A DNA stretch of 26,731 nucleotides from a virus. Below, in pieces: positions 20,471 through 26,731 of this stretch; position 1 is the first letter of the stretch, and each line of letters begins with the position of its first letter. The notes beneath the pieces are model-generated. The model worked only from the letters and a program-made list of their open reading frames with translations, made no database searches and was not told the origin of the DNA. Location: the IMG/VR virus record IMGVR_UViG_3300024259_000136, positions 1 through 26,731 of that record, one strand, 5' to 3'. Both the position numbers and the translations under genes were made by a program.

Positions 20471-20767
20471 CTAGCCCCACATGACGGTCAGGTTACCGGC
20501 GAAGGCCGTGAATGTAACGAAGATACCTGTCTCCATCTTGCAGTCGTAGAGGAACGTGAGCCCCTGGAACGATACCGATACGGCGCTCCTGACGTTCAGC
20601 GTGGCGATCAGCGTCCCACCTGCGTCTGTGCCGTCGTAGATCAGAACGTCACCGACCGTAGTCACGCCGTTCAGGACGACCGAGTGCATGATGCAGGCGC
20701 CTGTCCGAACGATGGCCTCTGCGGTTACATTGACCGGGTTCCATCCAAATTCGATATTGGGTCCCAT
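20471..20767 (-). CDS. Small beta-rich structural protein, 98 aa
   Basis: 98 residues: MGPNIEFGWNPVNVTAEAIV, then MHSVVLNGVTTVGDVLIYDG, TDAGGTLIATLNVRSAVSVS and LYDCKMETGIFVTF. I recall small phage proteins with the HSVVLNGxTTVGDVxxYDG pattern in head modules; the compact beta-sandwich suggests a decoration or vertex role, but none has been demonstrated to my knowledge. GGAGGGTCAG precedes the ATG. It follows a short gap with a hairpin downstream of the capsid gene. Confidence 0.7.
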   Translation of the reverse strand: MGPNIEFGWNPVNVTAEAIVRTGACIMHSVVLNGVTTVGDVLIYDGTDAGGTLIATLNVRSAVSVSFQGLTFLYDCKMETGIFVTFTAFAGNLTVMWG

Positions 20768-20791
20768 CTGACCCTCCTTGTTGTGGGCTTT

Positions 20792-20817
20792 GCCGGAGGA
20801 GCCGTAGCCCCCCCGGC
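20792..20817 (-). other. GC-rich hairpin between capsid and small structural genes
   Basis: GCCGGAGG (20792-20799) and CCCCCGGC (20810-20817) can form a stem with one mismatch around a ten-base loop. No T-run follows on the minus strand, so it is unlikely to be a strong intrinsic terminator; it may slow transcription, protect the capsid mRNA 3' end, or mark an RNase site. Confidence 0.4.
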
Positions 20818-20828
20818 GCCCATTTTAT

Positions 20829-20963
20829 TCAGTTACCGGGACTTGTCCTGGATACGGTGGAATCCAGTACCCCGAAGGCATCTGTCTCCACCCGCCTCTG
20901 GCCGCCCAGTCCAGGCTTCACGGCGGTTATTCTGGGTGAGTCGGCTGACACCTCAATCCCCAC
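20829..20963 (-). CDS. Possible mini-gene after the capsid gene, 44 aa
   Basis: A GTG-initiated frame of 44 codons, VGIEVSADSPRITAVKPGLG, then QRRVETDAFGVLDSTVSRTS and PGN. Composition and codon third positions look coding, but there is no clear ribosome binding site and no ATG; an internal GTG four codons later is an alternative. It lies in the 250-base gap between the major capsid protein and the 98-residue protein. It may be a real small gene or chance. Confidence 0.35.
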   Translation of the reverse strand: MGIEVSADSPRITAVKPGLGGQRRVETDAFGVLDSTVSRTSPGN

Positions 20964-21018
20964 CCGTTGCGGCCACGTTTTGCCATGTCAGTAGCCGTCC
21001 CGGTCTATTCGCTTGTGC

Positions 21019-22140
21019 TTAAGCGCCGTCTGACGCCCAGCCTGCCCTTCCGCTCAGTGTGCAGCCGCCGAAGACGTACCGCACCTTGTAGAAGATGTTG
21101 TCCGTGGCGAAGTCGCCGTCCATCGGCGAAGCCAAGCCACCACCGACACGGGCCTGATCGGATGCCTTCATAAAGATTTCAGGCTCCTCTCGGCCAGTCA
21201 GCGTTCCGAACTCCCCGGCAGGGATATCGTTCGGGTCACTGAAAAGCGCCCAGGTCGTGGCACCGTGGTCTGTGCAGATGATCGGAAGCCACGGGTTGAT
21301 GATGAGTTGCAGACCGTACTGCGCGATCACGTTGGTGGTCGGGTACGCGGTCGCGGCCACATCGGTGTCACCAGTCATCAGGTACATCTTATTCGCGCTG
21401 GTGAGGATCTGGCGCGCCGTGAACTCAAGAGCCGGGCCGATGACCAGGAACTTGGGCCGATTCGTGAGGGGATTGCCCGCCGGGTCTGTATATGCGGCCA
21501 TGGCCTCAACACCGGTCTCCAGGTTCGCAATCGTCAGGGGAGTGGTCGCAACTGCCGCGGCACCACCGTTCCCGGCGAAGTAGGCATCGAGCGGGCCGCT
21601 AGCGTCCCAGTACAGCGCCGTCTGGAAGTAGGACTTGGCGGCCACCGCGGCCTGGGCCATCCTCATTGGGGTGTCCTTCAGCCCACCGAGGTCGTCGTTG
21701 ATGATGGCTTCCCAGCTAATGTCAAACTGTTTGCCGTACTTTTTCGGGGTGTACGTCCAGCGAACCTCGTCCCTGTCGGATGCAAGGTACTCGCCCTTCT
21801 CGGCCACTTCGCGCAGACGTTCGTTGCCGCCTGTGATCTGGTAGCGGTGGACTGTTCGGAAGTCGTTAAACCTGCCCTGCTTGAAGATCGGGTCCATGAC
21901 GGCAGGGGCGTTCTTGAAGGCGGCAATCATGCCGCGGTTCAGTATCTCACCGAACAGGTACGGGAAGTCGGATGTCGTCATCGCCTCCCGGATCAGGTAG
22001 GCCCTCTGGTGTGACGGCATCCCGCCGCCGGTGAGCAGGTTTACCGTTTCGGTCAGGCGCTGCTCATGCTCTACGCTGGAGGTTCCCTTGACAGGTAGGT
22101 AGCCTTCCCATCCCTCCAGAAGCTCTTTCATCGTTTCCAT
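21019..22140 (-). CDS. Major capsid protein (HK97 fold, Mu gpT-like)
   Basis: 373 residues. QRAYLIREAMTTSDFPYLFG, EILNRGMIAAFKNAPAVMDP, FRTVHRYQITGGNERLREVA, WTYTPKKYGKQFDISWEAII and NIFYKVRYVFGGCTLSGRAG match the Mu gpT-like branch of HK97-fold capsid proteins. It lacks a long N-terminal delta-like domain, in line with the separate scaffold segment fused to the protease gene upstream. AAGGAGTT precedes the ATG at 22140. The gene should be the most highly expressed late gene; hairpins lie on both sides. Confidence 0.9.
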   Translation of the reverse strand: METMKELLEGWEGYLPVKGTSSVEHEQRLTETVNLLTGGGMPSHQRAYLIREAMTTSDFPYLFGEILNRGMIAAFKNAPAVMDPIFKQGRFNDFRTVHRYQITGGNERLREVAEKGEYLASDRDEVRWTYTPKKYGKQFDISWEAIINDDLGGLKDTPMRMAQAAVAAKSYFQTALYWDASGPLDAYFAGNGGAAAVATTPLTIANLETGVEAMAAYTDPAGNPLTNRPKFLVIGPALEFTARQILTSANKMYLMTGDTDVAATAYPTTNVIAQYGLQLIINPWLPIICTDHGATTWALFSDPNDIPAGEFGTLTGREEPEIFMKASDQARVGGGLASPMDGDFATDNIFYKVRYVFGGCTLSGRAGWASDGA

Positions 22141-22235
22141 GATGAACTCCTTGTCTATTTTGTTACTAGCGCCTTCTTCACGTCTCTTTGGCCTTCCTTC
22201 AGCGTTGCGTCCAGTCAGCTCCTGATCCGTTCGGA

Positions 22236-22265
22236 CCCCGGCCGGGGGATGATGCCCGACCGGGG
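22236..22265 (-). other. Strong hairpin upstream of the capsid gene
   Basis: An 11-bp stem (CCCCGGCCGGG at 22236-22246 with CCCGACCGGGG at 22255-22265, one G-T pair) encloses an 8-base loop in the 144-base gap between the small acidic protein and the capsid gene. No T-run follows on the minus strand. It is a candidate mRNA-processing or stability element giving separate capsid mRNA levels. Confidence 0.55.
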
Positions 22266-22284
22266 CGAAGGAGGAGTCCGGCCC

Positions 22285-22653
22285 TTACGGACCAGCCTCT
22301 ACGGTTACGAGTTTCTCAATCGCCATTAAATCGGCTGGCGATATCTCAACGGTTGCAGGCAGGGCGACGATCTCAACGTCAACCTCTACCTCTTGGGCCA
22401 CGAGCTCCGCGTAATCGGCCATGAACTTCGGCCAGTTCTCATCCCCCGGCCCGATGCCCATCTTGCCGTTCCCCTGGTCTGTTCCGTACTCCCCGACCAG
22501 CCTGTCCTTGATCTCCTCGGCTGGCACCAGATGTTCGTTGAACTTCTGGACTAGCTTCATCAGAGCGAGGCTGGTCTTGATCGGGAGTTTGAGTTTGACC
22601 AGTTCTTGCAGTGGCTCCTTTGAGTTCATAATCTCGGCGTTGGTAAGTTTCAA
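22285..22653 (-). CDS. Small acidic head-module protein, 122 aa
   Basis: 122 residues from TTG at 22651-22653, with GGAGGAG before it. The sequence is KLTNAEIMNSKEPLQELVKL, then KLPIKTSLALMKLVQKFNEH and ELVAQEVEVDVEIVALPATV. I recall this pattern (E-PLQ-L-x-K-LP-K-S-xAL-KL-xK-N, then QEVE-D-E) in phage hypothetical proteins of the head/tail region; some databases group similar proteins as DUF1617-like, which I cannot confirm. A coiled-coil helix followed by a beta-hairpin suggests a small assembly chaperone or accessory. It lies between the DUF2190-like gene and the capsid gene. Confidence 0.65.
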   Translation of the reverse strand: MKLTNAEIMNSKEPLQELVKLKLPIKTSLALMKLVQKFNEHLVPAEEIKDRLVGEYGTDQGNGKMGIGPGDENWPKFMADYAELVAQEVEVDVEIVALPATVEISPADLMAIEKLVTVEAGP

Positions 22654-22672
22654 AGCACTCCTCCTTTCTTAC

Positions 22673-22698
22673 GCCGGGGAATATCAAGCCTCCCCGGC
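22673..22698 (-). other. Hairpin between DUF2190-like and acidic protein genes
   Basis: A perfect 8-bp stem (GCCGGGGA at 22673-22680 with TCCCCGGC at 22691-22698) encloses a ten-base loop, just before the GGAGGAG site of the next gene. It lacks a T-run. Together with the hairpins at 22236 and 20792 it makes three GC-rich stems around the capsid gene. Confidence 0.5.
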
Positions 22699-22710
22699 AG
22701 GGCTGATTTT

Positions 22711-24060
22711 CTAGATCGGATACAGGTAGATGTAGCGAACAGTCGCGTCGCCAACGCACCTGACGCGCAGGCGCATGTCGGCAGTCTCGCCGCACGTCGC
22801 GGTATCGAACGGGATCGCGGAGTCCTCAACGCCAGCGGCGGCGGTCAGTTGAAGGAAGTAGCCGTTCGCGTTCACACCGTCGTAGCGGATCAGGGAAGTG
22901 TAGTAGAATCCGCCGCTGTCCTCGATGTCGATGCCGTAGCCGCCATTGACGGCGAGCTGTTCCAGCCGGATCCCCGCCAGCGCGTTGGCCGACTCGCACC
23001 TGATACGCAGACCGTAGTCCGGATACGAAGTGCCGCCGCCGCCCTGGTCGACCTGGATACCGATGGAGTCGCCTTCGTTGTCGTGGAGCAGGCCATTCAT
23101 GTAGACCGACACGCCGATGAACTTACCATTGACTCCGGCTTCCGAGGGTGTGATGGCGCTCGTGGCGTCCTGGTCCATCGTCGCCCTGATGCAGGCGATC
23201 TGATCGGTCAGGGTGATGGTCTTGCCGGGGTTCAGAAGGTAGCACTGACCACTGATACCCAGGATCTGGTTGATCGTCTCGTCGGCCGCGGTGGCCGGGT
23301 GGAAGTATTCCAGCGCGTGGACGCCGATCATGTTCTGGATACCGTGCTGGATATCCTGGCGGGTGTAGTAATTGTACACGCCGCCCGCGGTGATATCCCC
23401 CGTGGTGAGCATCTGCTGCCTCATGCCATTGATGTAGTCGGTCAGGATGCCGACGGTGAAGACAGTGGACTCCAGGTGGTTACCGGTGGTACCCCAGGCG
23501 ATGGGGTCGGTGGTCGTGCCCTTGACGTGATCCAGCCCCTTGTTGGCGATGTTGGCCATCAGTTCGTCGCCAAAGTGAACCTTGACAGCGATGACACCGG
23601 ATCCACCGGCCACAACGCTACCCAGCGCGTAGCCGAACGGGATCTGGACGACGGTGTTGGAAATCTTACTGATCTCCGCGTCGCCGGTACCGTCCGCATC
23701 AGCCGCGCCCGCAAGCGCGCCGCAGCGGATGTAGAGCCGGTCACCGATCTCGATGGCGCGGTCGCCATCATCGTCCTCGGCGTAGACGGTCAGGTTCCAG
23801 ATCCCCTCGGTGTCAAGGGCGATCAGGTCGGTCGCTGCGGCGGCGCTGTTAAACGCCACACCAACGGCCAGCCCGTAGGTGGTGGGTACCCCCGAATCAC
23901 ACAGGACAACGGGTTCGCCCTTGTCGACGAAACCATCGGCATGGTACGGGTGGATCAGTTCGGCCTCGTAGACCGTCAGGTGACGGCCCTCGTAGGTGCT
24001 TGATACTTCAGTACCGGCATCAAGCGAACCGGTATAGACTCCTGCTGTTACTCCAGGCAT
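22711..24060 (-). CDS. DUF2190-like head decoration protein with long C-terminal extension
   Basis: 449 residues. Residues 27-162 (GLAVGVAFNSAAAATDLIAL, GIWNLTVYAEDDDGDRAIEI, GDRLYIRCGALAG, FGYALGSVVAGGSGVIAVKV) match DUF2190, a small phage head decoration family usually about 110 residues long. The rest, almost 290 residues (GLDHVKGTTTDPIAWGTTGN, NGMRQQMLTTGDITAGGVYN, DYGLRIRCESANALAGIRLE), is a beta-rich domain I cannot place. Such extensions occur on head fibres and may contact the environment or host surface. GGAGGCATAATC precedes the ATG. It follows the protease gene, the usual decoration-gene position. Confidence 0.7.
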   Translation of the reverse strand: MPGVTAGVYTGSLDAGTEVSSTYEGRHLTVYEAELIHPYHADGFVDKGEPVVLCDSGVPTTYGLAVGVAFNSAAAATDLIALDTEGIWNLTVYAEDDDGDRAIEIGDRLYIRCGALAGAADADGTGDAEISKISNTVVQIPFGYALGSVVAGGSGVIAVKVHFGDELMANIANKGLDHVKGTTTDPIAWGTTGNHLESTVFTVGILTDYINGMRQQMLTTGDITAGGVYNYYTRQDIQHGIQNMIGVHALEYFHPATAADETINQILGISGQCYLLNPGKTITLTDQIACIRATMDQDATSAITPSEAGVNGKFIGVSVYMNGLLHDNEGDSIGIQVDQGGGGTSYPDYGLRIRCESANALAGIRLEQLAVNGGYGIDIEDSGGFYYTSLIRYDGVNANGYFLQLTAAAGVEDSAIPFDTATCGETADMRLRVRCVGDATVRYIYLYPI

Positions 24061-24077
24061 GATTATGCCTCCTTAGT

Positions 24078-25817
24078 TTATTCCTTGGTCAGGCCCATAG
24101 CCTTATCGGTGGCGGCTCTCGCCTCTTCCAGGGTTGTGGTGTCCTCTTCCTTGGGACCGAGGTTGGTGACCTTGCCCTTGTCGGTCAGGGTGGCGATGTA
24201 GGTGGCCTCCGCGGTGATGATCTCGGCGATCCCCTCCGCACTGGTGGCCTCCTTCTGGCTCTCAATGAGCCGGGTCTTCGCGGCATCCGGCAGGTCGGAG
24301 GCGTTGACGGCTTCAGCGATCGCGGTCTGCGCCGCGGTCTTTACCTTCTCGGCCTCGGCCACGCGGGCCGCTTCCTGGAGCGCATCACGCTCGGTGGTGA
24401 CGGTTTCAAGCTGGCCTTCCAGCTCTGTGACTCTCGCTTCCAATTCCATGGCAGCTTTCTCCTTTGCCTGAATTTCAGACTTGATATCTGCTTCAATCGC
24501 CTCGATCAAATCAGGCCTTGCTTCCCGGAGCGTCGCCACGTCCATCAGTTCAGCGTTCACGAACGAATCGCCCACGCTCTCTGTCAAACCAGCTTGCCCC
24601 CCGGCTCCAGCCTCAGTCACGAAGTCGACGGATTGCATTCTCGTCTTGATCAGACCCTCGACATACTGGGTCTTAGTCCCCTCTATGGTCTGCTTCACGG
24701 CCCTCCCGACCGCATTGATTGATGTCCCCAGGTGCTTCAGGTCGCCCGCCTGGTACAGGTTGCCGACCATCTCCTTCAGCCAGCCGGCGTGGATGTGGGC
24801 GACGCCCACTGCGTTCCCGCTCTCACTGACGCGGGTATTGTGCAGCGTGGCTACCCAGTCCCTGACTGACCTCTCGGGCCGGTCTCCCTCGGCCGGGTGG
24901 TCGGCGTACATCTTGGCGCCGTCAAATATAGTGGCGGCATCGGTGACAGACGCCTCCGAGTAATACCGCTGCTTGGATGAATTGAACCCGGGCTGAATGA
25001 TCCGGACAGGAAGGACGCCCTTCGCTATGTCTGCATCGGTAGCCTCGCTGATGTCAATCTCACAGGATTCCATGATTTGCTCGCGCATTTCGCCAGCCTC
25101 CTTGACCCATCTGGGTACATCATTCGGATCCACGCCGAGTTTCGCGTAGGCCGCCCGGATCGTTCTCTTCACACCCGGTAGCGACTCTGCCGCGATCACT
25201 ACCTTCTGGCCCCTGAATCCACCAGGGGAGAGGGCTGCGGATGCCTTCCCGAGCTGTGTCTTGGTCACCTTCTTGGTGGGATCCTCCCACATTCTCAGCA
25301 TCCACCCTTGGGGTGTAGAGGTGTCCGGGGCATAGGCGAACGCTGCGGCCGGATAGGTCATGCCATCCTCTATCTTGGAGGCCGGTGCTTCCTTCAGTTT
25401 GGCGATGATAACGGCGGCCGCTTCCATGATAGGCTTCGCATGCTCCTCGGTCAGATCCTCGCTGTCGGACAGTTCCAGGAGGGCGTCCAGTGAGGCGCGG
25501 GCCTCGGTGACGTCCTCTCGCTCCCCGGCCAGGGTGGTCATCTCATCGATTATAACACCGATTGCCTCTACGGTGGTGTAGACGGTGTGGGGGGTGACCC
25601 GATCCGCCTCGCCGAAGACGACCTTGCCCTTCTGGTCGATGACGTAGGCGATGCGGAACATCTTCCGGCCCACCTCGTAGACAAGGTAATCGGGATAGAC
25701 CTCCTTGATGAACGGCCCCTGTGATGTATTCCCGACGGCCAGTGAGTCTGTCACGGCGGCCTGGAGCACTTCGCGCCGATCTTGATCACTCATTACTTCC
25801 TTAATCTTGGTGGCCAT
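24078..25817 (-). CDS. Prohead protease fused to scaffold-like coiled coil
   Basis: 579 residues. Residues 150-235 (YPAAAFAYAPDTSTPQGWML, KVTKTQLGKASAALSPGGFR) form a domain seen in many phage proteases and structural proteins. Residues 265-415 look like a T4 gp21/herpes-type assembly protease: GFNSSKQRYYSEASV, DHPAEGDRPERSVRDW with likely catalytic His307, LGTSINAVGRA with likely Ser366, and SVDFVTEAGAGG. Residues 440-490 are a coiled coil (KEKAAMELEARVTELEGQLE, TVTTERDALQEAARVAEAEK), a scaffold expected to be cut away during maturation. The gene order minor head protein, protease, decoration, capsid supports this. GGAGGGCG precedes the ATG. The catalytic assignment is by pattern only. Confidence 0.82.
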   Translation of the reverse strand: MATKIKEVMSDQDRREVLQAAVTDSLAVGNTSQGPFIKEVYPDYLVYEVGRKMFRIAYVIDQKGKVVFGEADRVTPHTVYTTVEAIGVIIDEMTTLAGEREDVTEARASLDALLELSDSEDLTEEHAKPIMEAAAVIIAKLKEAPASKIEDGMTYPAAAFAYAPDTSTPQGWMLRMWEDPTKKVTKTQLGKASAALSPGGFRGQKVVIAAESLPGVKRTIRAAYAKLGVDPNDVPRWVKEAGEMREQIMESCEIDISEATDADIAKGVLPVRIIQPGFNSSKQRYYSEASVTDAATIFDGAKMYADHPAEGDRPERSVRDWVATLHNTRVSESGNAVGVAHIHAGWLKEMVGNLYQAGDLKHLGTSINAVGRAVKQTIEGTKTQYVEGLIKTRMQSVDFVTEAGAGGQAGLTESVGDSFVNAELMDVATLREARPDLIEAIEADIKSEIQAKEKAAMELEARVTELEGQLETVTTERDALQEAARVAEAEKVKTAAQTAIAEAVNASDLPDAAKTRLIESQKEATSAEGIAEIITAEATYIATLTDKGKVTNLGPKEEDTTTLEEARAATDKAMGLTKE

Positions 25818-25830
25818 TATCGCCCTCCCT

Positions 25831-26634
25831 TCATTTCGGCAGCCTCGCCGGGCTTAGTGTGCATTCACAGTTCGGGTGTGCCGGCGGTGCCATGTCCCCA
25901 CTGGCGAAGGCCTCGCCGACCGGGATCACTCCCTGCCCCTCGTTATCGTGACATATATCGCAGTCAGACGCGCTCGCTGTCAGCCACTCCTTCCCGTTGA
26001 TACCCATCTCCTGGTAGGTATTCAGGGATGCGTTGCTGACCGAGCTCGCCAACTCCGTCCGGGCGATCATCATGGCCCGCCCCTTTGTGGCATCAGCCAT
26101 CTGTCCCATCCTGTCGCGGACCATCTTGGCCAGCGTCTGGGGTGACGCGCCCTGGTTGAATCCAGTCTCTATCGTGTTCGCCAGTATCTTCCGGGTCTCC
26201 TCATTGATCCACCTGGAGCTCTGGGAGGTATAATCCCTTACCCACCGGGCCCCGTTCTTCTTGATCCCATCGGCTACAGTGGCATCAGGGACACCGAATC
26301 GTGGTTTGACCTGGCCGAGTGCCTGAGTGGTCCCGAGCTGGAACCCCTTGTCAGTATAGTTCCCGATGATGAAGTCCATGTCCGACACAGTGGGATCCAC
26401 GGCCTTCTTGGCTATCCGGCGGGCGTCGCTGCCCTTGGTCTCCTTGACATACTTACTGGCGGCCCTCAGATCCTCGTAGGGGAAGGAGCGCTGGAGCTTC
26501 TTGAAGTAGCGGGACAGGGCGACAGAGAACTTCCTCTGGAGCGCCCTCGCCTTGGGGGTATGGACACCCCCGTTCCGGCGGTTGACCGCTTCCAGTATCT
26601 CGTCGATCTCGGTTATGATTGCGCCGATCGTCAC
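25831..26634 (-). CDS. Minor head protein (Mu F/SPP1 gp7-like)
   Basis: 267 residues from GTG at 26632-26634. The C-terminal half contains ARTELASSVSNASLNTYQEM, WLTASASDCDICHDNEGQG and PPAHPNCECTLSPARL: the standard phage head morphogenesis (PF04233) pattern with C-x2-C and HPNCxC. In Mu and SPP1 relatives this protein binds the portal and enters the head, sometimes being ejected with DNA. The start overlaps the stop of the upstream gene (GTGA), which suggests coupling. An alternative start would be internal and would lose the family N-terminus. Confidence 0.88.
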   Translation of the reverse strand: MTIGAIITEIDEILEAVNRRNGGVHTPKARALQRKFSVALSRYFKKLQRSFPYEDLRAASKYVKETKGSDARRIAKKAVDPTVSDMDFIIGNYTDKGFQLGTTQALGQVKPRFGVPDATVADGIKKNGARWVRDYTSQSSRWINEETRKILANTIETGFNQGASPQTLAKMVRDRMGQMADATKGRAMMIARTELASSVSNASLNTYQEMGINGKEWLTASASDCDICHDNEGQGVIPVGEAFASGDMAPPAHPNCECTLSPARLPK

Positions 26635-26731
26635 GCCGCTACCGCCTTCTTCGCCCGGTTGGCCTTCCTGGTGGCCGCCGCCTTGATGGCACTGGCGGAA
26701 CGTATAGCGTGGAGATCCATCTCCCCGTCCG
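26631..26731 (-). CDS. C-terminal end of an upstream gene (possibly portal)
   Basis: The window's right edge opens inside a frame ending at TGA (26631-26633). The visible 32 residues read DGEMDLHAIRSASAIKAAAT then RKANRAKKAVAA, a basic, Ala-rich tail. The gene before a Mu F-like minor head protein is normally the portal, so portal is the first guess; the fragment itself carries no diagnostic motif. Confidence 0.5.
   Translation of the reverse strand, partial: DGEMDLHAIRSASAIKAAATRKANRAKKAVAA

Noticed and set aside
21265-22014. 249-codon plus-strand ORF opposite the capsid gene
   Set aside because: It lies entirely antisense to the well-supported capsid gene and has Arg/Gly/Val-biased composition without motifs.
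22849-24003. 384-codon plus-strand ORF opposite the DUF2190-like gene
   Set aside because: It is a GC-driven mirror of the real gene: its composition (Val/Asp/Gly/Arg-rich, no motif) follows the complementary strand, and every supported gene in the window is on the minus strand.

Overview
This window is part of a tailed double-stranded DNA bacteriophage or prophage with a siphovirus-type layout (long flexible tail: tape measure, tail tube, no sheath or baseplate wedge genes seen). Every gene I can support lies on the minus strand, so genes are read from the right end to the left. Coding is very dense, with many TAATG, ATGA and TGATG junctions and strong AGGAGG-type ribosome binding sites. The DNA looks GC-rich by eye. 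I cannot name the host. The Shine-Dalgarno sites and a consensus sigma70-type promoter point to an ordinary bacterium. I recognise no integrase, rRNA, tRNA or CRISPR array. Terminase is not in the window, and the portal is present at most as a C-terminal stub.

Right part (26731 to about 20300) is the head module: the end of an upstream gene (possibly portal), a Mu F/SPP1 gp7-like minor head protein, a maturation protease fused to a scaffold-like coiled coil, a DUF2190-like protein with a long extra C-terminal domain, a small acidic protein, and the major capsid protein. Small head-associated or unknown proteins follow. Three hairpins lie in the gaps around the capsid gene. Next (20300 to 14550) come three mini-genes, a parallel beta-helix protein, the connector, head-closure, tail-completion and tail-terminator genes, two paralogous tail tube proteins (one carrying an inserted jelly-roll-like domain), and two small proteins that look like tail assembly chaperones in unusual order. 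From 14550 to 8061 lie the tape measure, a large tail hub protein with two lectin-like insertions, a zinc-ribbon protein, a tail fibre and an XhlA-like membrane protein.

A rho-independent terminator (7985-8035) ends the structural block. A largely non-coding gap of about 470 bases follows and ends in a consensus promoter (TTGACA-18-TATAAT) whose -35 box sits inside a near-palindrome, so it is probably repressor-controlled. This promoter faces the left block (7590 to 1): small unknown and Cys-rich proteins, a hexapeptide-repeat protein, a Cro/XRE-like regulator, a C5-cytosine methyltransferase, a phiC31 gp3-like protein, a coiled-coil protein, a replication initiator-like protein, a DnaC-like helicase loader, and a NinG-like HNH protein. 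This is a DNA replication, recombination and modification module.

The most unusual features are the methyltransferase gene, which contains a same-strand 325-codon out-of-frame ORF with its own repeated W-P-T-P motif, and two long out-of-frame gene overlaps (200 and 119 nt) in the replication block. Also notable are the domain insertions into tail tube and tail hub proteins, and an 18-bp in-frame tandem repeat encoding a probable left-handed beta-helix.
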